NCBI GenBank assembly: GCA_010645155.1
Contig: JAAGOF010000128.1
Span: 399,999 to 463,998 of the forward strand
Length of the DNA: 64,000 nucleotides
Source of the DNA: Tigriopus japonicus
Taxonomy: Eukaryota > Arthropoda > Copepoda > Harpacticoida > Harpacticidae
Direction of reading: 5' to 3'
Within the stretch, counting starts at the first letter, position 1. Each line of letters starts with the position of its first letter. A program made the position numbers and the translations under genes. Under the pieces are notes generated by a model. The model had not been told where the DNA came from, ran no database searches, and saw only the letters and a program-made list of their open reading frames with translations. Below, piece by piece: positions 57,486 through 64,000 of this stretch.

Positions 57486-60400
57486 TCAAGATCTAAGAAA
57501 GATTAGTATTTCAGCTAAAACTGATTGTAGCTGCGAGTCACAATTTTCGAATGCTTTGAGAGCGCGGGGATGGATTTCATCTTTGGAAGCCTTGAGTGTA
57601 CCTTCGAGACCCTCTTTGAAGGGCTTATACCTCATCGTCGTCGTCTTCTTACTGTTATTACTTTGGCAAAGAGGTTTGGATATCAACAAAGGCACGGAAG
57701 AGATTCGACGAAGGATCGCCGCCAACGTAAACATTCCTGGGCTCAAAAAAGGACCTTCGACCTTCATTTGATATTCTTCAGGATTCAAGCAAATATATGA
57801 GAACCAACTTAGAATCAAAGGAAAATTGAAGACTTGAAGAATGAAACGGCCAATCGGAACAAATCCTTTGGTGGCATTGCTCAGTGATAAAATGCACTAT
57901 AAAATTGCATTTTCTATGTTGAAAAACCTTCCATTTGCCTGTGAAAATGCCTCCAGATAAACCCCATATGGCTTTTGAGGAGGCCAAATTCACAAGATAA
58001 TGCGAAAAAATGAAACCAAAACCCCTATAAGTTATCTCAGTCTCATTTCTTTATCGGTCGAAAGGTGTTAAAGCTCTAAAAAACGTTATATAAACGAATT
58101 TGAGCATGATAATTCTAACCTTATCCCTCTTGAGAAGGTGAACTTTGATTCCACTGAGTTAGTTTTCCCCCATTTTAGGCAAGACAAGAGAGAAAAAAAG
58201 GAAGAGAGAGAAAGACGCGTCCGTCTTTGCTCGCGAACGAACGAACCCTTTTCATTTTCTATTATCAATTTCAGGATTAGAAGACATGAACATTTCCACC
58301 GCCTTAACTCTTTCAAGAATGCACACAAAGAGTCAAATTAATGATGAAACTTGGAGAGCTTTGGCGAATATTGTTCGCCCAAGATGCTTATAAAGTAGTT
58401 GGGACTCGTTGAAAACACAACGAAATTCACGTTCAGACCGTCCAAGACGCTCCACGCCGTCAAAAAACTTGAACTAATGTCGCCAGAGCAGAGCTATTTA
58501 TTAAGCCCTGATCTTAGCTGAACAACCCAGTCCCATATGGCATTATGGTTGATTTGGAGACAGCAAATTGTGTTGTGCTTCCTCTCATTCCAGATTTCAG
58601 AATACCGAAGGAAAAGGTTGAGTTATGCTCAGGGCATTAGCCACGTTTTTGTGATTGAAAAACGGAGCTCATGTAGCGAAACTTGATCGAGCATGGTTAT
58701 TTCTACTCCTATGCTTCTACTCAAGAATGACTCAACGCGAAATAAAGATGTCCTTGTTCTACTATACTTCTAAACTACCTTAACAATCAACCTTCTCCAC
58801 TTTTCTCTTGCTTCTTCAATGCTTCTACTATGTACTTCCAAAAGCCTTCAACAACTGACCTAGAATAAGATGGTTCAGAGGCATGATCTTCGGAAGTTTT
58901 TTAATATTACTTGTTTTGTTTCCATGTTTCTTGAGCATGTGCATGTATTTTGGTATTAAAATTGACTGCAGTAAGGTTACTTCCCACAAACACACGGTAT
59001 TTCAAAAGATGTGTAACCCATTCCAGATGTTGTGGATTTTGCGTCTACAAGTAACCGAATCTTTGGCAAATTAAAGAGTACAAAAAAGCAGATGTTTTGA
59101 GCTTCTTAATTAAATTGCGATTCGTACGAGATATGAAAACGAGGCCGTACTTTTACCAAATAAAGACCATCACAAATTTGATCGAGTTGTGTTTTGTGCA
59201 GACCTTTTGGAAATTTGCTACAAGATACTTAACAGAGATCGCGTTTCTGACGAAGTATGCACTCATGTTGAAAGGTGGGATTTCTCATCGAACATGGTGT
59301 TTGTGAAGGGGTCGGATTTGCTTAGTTTTAAGCTATTACGTTAGCAAAAACAGCTCAAAAAATCATCAGATGCACGGTGGAACTAATTTCTCATCAAAAA
59401 ACTTCCCAAATATTCCGTTACCAACCTTTGTACGTAAAGCATTTTAGCCTGAGGAAAAAATCTTAAGACACTAAGACTAAAAATTCCAGGTTTTTAAACT
59501 GTATGGTTCACATCAGAATCTTGGCAAGTTTGGAAAAGCTGCAACGAATTTTTGCTTCGAACAATACACTTGTTATTGGAATAAAGAACGCAATACTGAC
59601 ATAAATACTCGCCAATATCTCAAATTTAACAGATCTTGAATAATCAAGGAGCAATTTTATTGACAGTTTCCTCAGAAGACTGTTTCCCAGAAGTCTGGTT
59701 GTCTCACTTCCTTACTTGTTCACTTTGATGGCCCAAATTGACATACTTCGATTGGTCCAATCAATAACCTATTTTTGTAAACATGCACAGGGTGAATACG
59801 ACGAAGTGGTAGACGAAAAATCTTTTCAAAAGCCAGAACTCGCTTTTTTATTGTCCACTAATGTATAAGAAGTCCATCAAAGAACGACACTAGTGTGCTT
59901 TTTGTAAAGCTCAAGTGTCTTCATGAATCAACATTGTGCCAAAAATATTTTAAAAAACACCAATATGCCTCACCAACGTTTTTAGGGACGCTTTGGGGTG
60001 ATTAGTATTTGTTCTTGATTAATCACCTGTTACGTTACTTTAAGATTATTGAAACATATTTGCAAAATGACCTTTTTTCCTGATTTGTGCAGAACCATAT
60101 TGGATTTGAATATCTTGTGAGAGTTTGCGGTTATTTCTGGGCCGGGGTTTCCGGCTCGTTTTTGAGTCTCAAGGTAAAACTCAACATTTTGTCGCAAAAC
60201 ACTCAGACTAAAAAACTACCGGGAAAGTCTGAGACCAATTTGACCGGCTTTAAGATCGCCTGGGACCCAAAAAAGTTTAGAAAAAAGTGCACTTTTTCTC
60301 TCTGAAAGGAAACCTGCAGTCTTGACTTTTTTAAGAGTCAAATGGCACTATTTTAAACTTGGAATCGAAGTGTGGGGTACTTTAAGCAATATTTAATTGG

Positions 60401-60683
60401 GCGTATATTTCTTGAGTGACTGTCGGTGTAAATGTTGCAGTGAACAATTGCCAATTTCTCATTTCCACGAGAAATGTTTAATCCCAGATGCCTTTTGCTA
60501 ACATTGAGGCTCTTCTTCAATTAATTTTTGCCATATTTTATCCGATGTCAAAAATAAAAGAAACACTGCGAACCACAATAAATTAGAACTTCTTGGGGAT
60601 GAGTACTTTCGTTTGGTTTTTTTGTGATTGAACAGAAGTGTTGAGGACAACTAGCCAAATTCCACTATCACGTTCAAGCAAAG
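57486..60683. other. low-repeat spacer
   Basis: A plus-strand frame at 57556-57771 contains a very hydrophobic LIVVVFLLLLLW run, but without supporting signals. Nothing else is assigned. Confidence 0.35.
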
Positions 60684-61300
60684 TTGCTTGAGGACATGCA
60701 TAATGTGCCAATCGTGGAGCCAATTTTTCGGTGGAGTAGCTCTTCTCATCTTTGTTTTGGATTCATTCCAAGTCCAATTTCTTTGCACTTCAGCAGCCAA
60801 TATCTACAAGATTACCACTCACCAACGTGCGGCCAAAGTGTGCCAAAAATCAATTGGAATCCATGTTCAATATCTTATCGCTCATCCTGTCGGCATACAA
60901 TTCGCAACCAATTTGTGGAACACGGCGCACTTCACCCTTTTCGTCGGAGCCACTTTTCACAAACTACATGCAAACGGCCGAGTCGAATGACAACTGAGGG
61001 TTCTGGACTGGGTTCCACTTTGTCCACCTGAACGAGGTCCACATGGGCTCCAAACCGACATTAGGCGCTGCGTTCCTGTGTTCCCCAGCCAAAAAAACGT
61101 GGAACGACGGAACCTCAGCCGTCGAAACCTTGGAACGCTCGTTCAATTTTCCGTTGTTGGCGGGCAGACGGGGAAATGCTCGGCAAAAACGAGCTCTTTC
61201 TTGGAGCTTGAATTACGTTCGTTCGATAAGAAAAGAAAAAAGGAACGGTCAAAATACTTTGCAGATACATCCAAAGAAAGAGATGTGAGCTGAGTAGGGA
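60684..61300 (+). other. candidate coding patch, possibly CUB-like
   Basis: All three plus-strand frames are open for 80 to 115 codons over 60684-60997 in a GC-richer island. One frame reads QPICGTRRTSPFSSEPLFTN and YMQTAESNDN, then a TGA, then GFWTGFHFVHLNEV, a pattern like the end of a CUB domain (FCGTRxP...GFxxxYxF). Another begins with a hydrophobic signal-like segment (FFGGVALLIFVLDSF). If it is CUB, the TGA makes it a pseudoexon or the frame is wrong. The minus strand is interrupted. Confidence 0.3.
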
Positions 61301-61309
61301 GGTGCTTTT

Positions 61310-62310
61310 TCCATTAACAAGTCACAGTTGGAGTTGGTTGGAGAAATGAGGTCGAATACGGAAATCGATTGGTTTGCCGGATTGGAACAGAAGCAAAGTG
61401 TGAAGAATTGCCATTGTTTGGGTGCTTTTAGGCTAAAATATTCCGATGCTTTTACATCTGAGTCTGAGGGAGCTTGAAATAATGTTCAAGAAAGTCGGTC
61501 TAAGACATCCTTACAAAACATTTATTCGAACGTTTTCTATTTAAATGCGACTTGTAATGCTTGACTTCGTTCTAGGAATTTCCAAAAGGTATAAATTCCA
61601 ATGCACCGTATGCTTCAGCAAAAAGCTTGGTGGTGTCATTCAAAGAAGGGCACATTCCTTTCACGGAAATGAACAAATGAGCTCGATGTAGACACTGATT
61701 CAAAAACATTTCTGTTTGAAAGCGAAAAAAATGGAACACGGAAACCCAACTTGTTAAATAAACGATGTTAATGAAACCCATTAAAATGAATTGAAATTAG
61801 ATTCTTCGATAAAAGGTCGAGAACCTTGTTGGAATTGCTAAGGATTCGATGCTCTGTGGGCGATCACTAAGGAAAAACCATGAATTTTAATTGAGCCTTG
61901 TTATCGATTTGTAGGGTTGACATTTTTGCCCCAGACTCTTCAAAAACATTCAAAGAAAAAGCAAAGAGCCAGCGTAAATTTCTGTATGTAATTTTATGGT
62001 TCTCAAAACAAATTGAAGTCGATTAGTCATGCCTTCAAAATTTGCAAATTTGTCACGTAATGAATGGTAGCTTGGAAAAAAACGGCCTAAAAATGCAAGC
62101 CAAGAACCCCTGAAATGCATACGTTTGAAGCATCCTTTATTAGAAAAAAGGCATTATGGCATCGCGTCAAGAACACAACAGCCAATATGTGTTTGAAAGA
62201 GAGGCCTTTTTACTTGGGAACAATGCGGAAACATCGAGGGAAATCAAACACTTTTGCACTTCCTGAAATTGAATGCATGCGTCTTGTTTTGCCATAAAAA
62301 AATTCGTTTC
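61310..62310. other. spacer, nothing recognised
   Basis: No coding or repeat feature is supported. Confidence 0.4.
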
Positions 62311-62314
62311 TGCA

Positions 62315-62842
62315 TACGAGGGGTATACCAAAAATGTGAAGGACTTTGTTGAATCAAAAAGGCAAGTGACCATTTTGACGATTCCATCAAAGAGTGCCCT
62401 TCCCATTGATATAGTTTAAAGGATCCTGAAGCCTAGTTTGTGCCTCTCAGGATCGTTAGAAGAAGGGTGCCGCTTTTTCACGCTCAAAAAATTGCAGACC
62501 AAGGTCTTTGTGTCCCACAAAAGGTTCCAAATTGTGGACTGATCACCATGTCATATGGATATGGCATTTTGAAATTTATGGTTGTTCCCATTGAGGAAAA
62601 AGAGCTGGAAAAGAACAACAACCAGAGCCTGGAGGGCCTCCAGAAAACTCCAGTAAGGGTCAGCGAAAACACCCCTAAGGATTCCTTTGCTACCTGCATC
62701 AAGGGGCGGTTGCACTTTTGAAAATAGGTTAAATCTCGAGATTGTGATCCTGTTCAAAAATAGCTTTGAATGGTTGGTTACATCAGTCTTACAGTTATCA
62801 AGTTTTTGAGCCATTTGCATTCTTTTTGGTACGCCCCTCGTA
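62315..62842 (+). mobile_element. mariner-like deletion derivative, 528 bp
   Basis: Ends are TACGAGGGGTATACCAAAAA and, inverted, TACGAGGGGCGTACCAAAAA, bounded by TA. The interior plus-strand frames keep pieces of a mariner-type C-terminus (EEKELEKNNNQSLEGLQ, then NTPKDSFATCIKGRL). The N-terminal DNA-binding and most of the catalytic part are deleted. Confidence 0.8.
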
Positions 62843-62984
62843 CTTCAGCGATTTCGAGTGACCAAATAGAAAAAACACTCATTAAGTTAGAAAAGGTTTG
62901 GAGCATGGTTTTTGTTTGATGCGTACCGTATCTAAATTCCAAATAAAGTAAGATCGGACTTATCTTGATTTATAAACTGCAATC

Positions 62985-63047
62985 AGTTTCGGTTGCGTCC
63001 TCTTTCGGACGAAATTTTCGGTCTTGGTTAAGAGCTCCTACGGCCCC
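62985..63047 (+). mobile_element. fragment of the TTTCGG MITE (right end)
   Basis: CTTTCGGACGAAATTTTCGG and GTTAAGAGCTCCTACGGCCC align with the right end of the element at 28419-28744. Confidence 0.6.
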
Positions 63048-63171
63048 TGAACATTAAGTTCTATTAATGCTAGAGGGAGTGTAAGCCTAAAACTGTGTCT
63101 CCGGTCGCCAACTGTTGAGCGGACAAAAGTGCGGGAACATTTGAAATGTGTGACCAGGCAAATGTCAACCA

Positions 63172-63610
63172 TGCAATTGATGAATCAAATTAGGAATTGA
63201 ATAATGTTTTGGGTCATTTTTTGTTATTGTTAGTGGTCACTTTCTGGAAAGAATTAAAGACGTCACTAGGTGACCCTGGTGTGAACTTGAGTACTTCAAC
63301 TAGGAACTTTTTTTGCCAATATATTGAATAAGACATTGGTAGGAAGAACACAAATTTAAGCTTTTGCGTTATGTAGGGTTAATCCAACGCATTTATGGAC
63401 AAAAACTAACTTGTGGCTTCAAGAACGAGTAAAAGAAAGTTGGTCTTGATTCACATGTTTGGTCACACTAATTGTCCGCTCAACAGTTGTGGGGTCAACA
63501 TTTTCCTCAGAAATTCAACGCATTCCGCCCTGCTTGCCAAATCGGCCTGATCAAAGCTTGCACGCTCTCTAGTAATTGATAAATGATCTAAGTCCCTGAA
63601 CAGAATCAGC
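63172..63610 (-). pseudogene. non-LTR element tail and 3' UTR, family of 93-1270
   Basis: Minus-strand frame ends QADLASRAECVEFLRKM then LTPQLLSGQLV and a stop at 63463. The 3' UTR that follows (to about 63172) aligns in inverse with 9108-9407. Upstream of about 63610 similarity to the enzyme is lost. Confidence 0.8.
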
Positions 63611-63824
63611 CATGACGCATACATAACTCGGTTTATTGACAAAAAAGCAACCCTTGAGTATAAACTTAACTCAACTGAACTTTGAAAAATGTAAGAGATT
63701 TTAAAAATGTATCGAGAAATCATTGAAGCTGAATCCTGAAGACATCTGAAGGTATATGTGTTTTCATTCTCATGATATTTATTCTCACAATATTGAGCAG
63801 GTTCCGTCCATATGCCTCAACCAT

Positions 63825-64000
63825 TTGGATTCCAATGAGTTCGGCAGGTTTGCAAAAGGTCAAGCAGGTCAAAAATGTTTCACTAGTAACATTACAGGAA
63901 TGAGAGAGCTTTCATATTGGGAGGGACAACAAAACTTAAGGCTGTACAGTACTCAGAGAGGGTATGAAAGGTATCTGATACTGTTTGTCTTCAAGAACAT
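63825..64000 (+). pseudogene. non-LTR reverse transcriptase fragment, runs off the window
   Basis: Frames read SSAGLQKV, then CFTSNITGMRELSYWE and NLRLYSTQRGYERYLILFVF, the thumb-to-tail part of the same family as 93-1270, extending beyond where that copy stops. At least two frameshifts are present. It continues past the right edge. Confidence 0.8.

Overview
This is a metazoan nuclear window, most likely arthropod and possibly crustacean (inference). It has spliced genes with GT-AG introns, no operons, and a heavy load of Tc1/mariner, hAT-like, Ty3/gypsy, CR1/Jockey-like and tRNA-derived SINE sequences. No rRNA, intact tRNA gene or CRISPR array was seen.

Region 0-35 kb, minus strand: the main genic signal is a tandem family of FkbM-type methyltransferase genes. 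Three homologous membrane-anchor first exons lie at 3.4-3.7, 23.4-23.7 and 33.9-34.2 kb. Two sets of homologous catalytic exons (2, 3, 4) lie at 13.25-15.02 and 27.00-27.98 kb. Exon lengths and splice phases agree between paralogues, so gene B (34.18 to 27.00 kb, about 357 aa) can be assembled. Gene A (23.69 to 13.25 kb) has a frame break in exon 1 and a GC-AG intron. A third gene starts at 3.69 kb and its catalytic exons are not in the window. The introns and spacers are filled with transposon debris.

Transposon landscape: one Ty3/gypsy element (9.4-13.06 kb) retains Gag, protease, RT, RNase H and integrase but has two frame breaks and is cut off by a 5'-truncated non-LTR element. A second gypsy-like element (36.5-39.2 kb) is badly decayed. 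Tc1/mariner relics occur at 6.2, 16.8, 21.8, 25.3 and 62.3 kb. At least five hAT-like MITEs are defined by terminal inverted repeats and 8-bp target duplications; one is nested inside a Tc1 relic. A mariner derivative at 25.35-26.27 kb carries a 17-bp minisatellite. There are three copies of a SINE with an AACA-type tail, and a 560-bp foldback element.

Region 41-62 kb: few recognisable transposons. Two minus-strand exons (49.01-49.09 and 46.93-47.08 kb) join in frame into a signal peptide plus the start of a Dpr-type immunoglobulin domain. Two more minus-strand exons (44.02-43.79 and 43.42-43.26 kb) join in frame into a protein weakly like the farnesoic acid O-methyltransferase-type domain. 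A repeat found twice 11 kb apart (40.9 and 51.9 kb) contains a conserved hairpin. Other exon-like patches (42.2-42.7, 44.2-44.3, 45.4-45.7, 57.2-57.5, 60.7-61.3 kb) are only candidates.

All calls were made by eye; exon models rest on splice consensus, phase and paralogue agreement.
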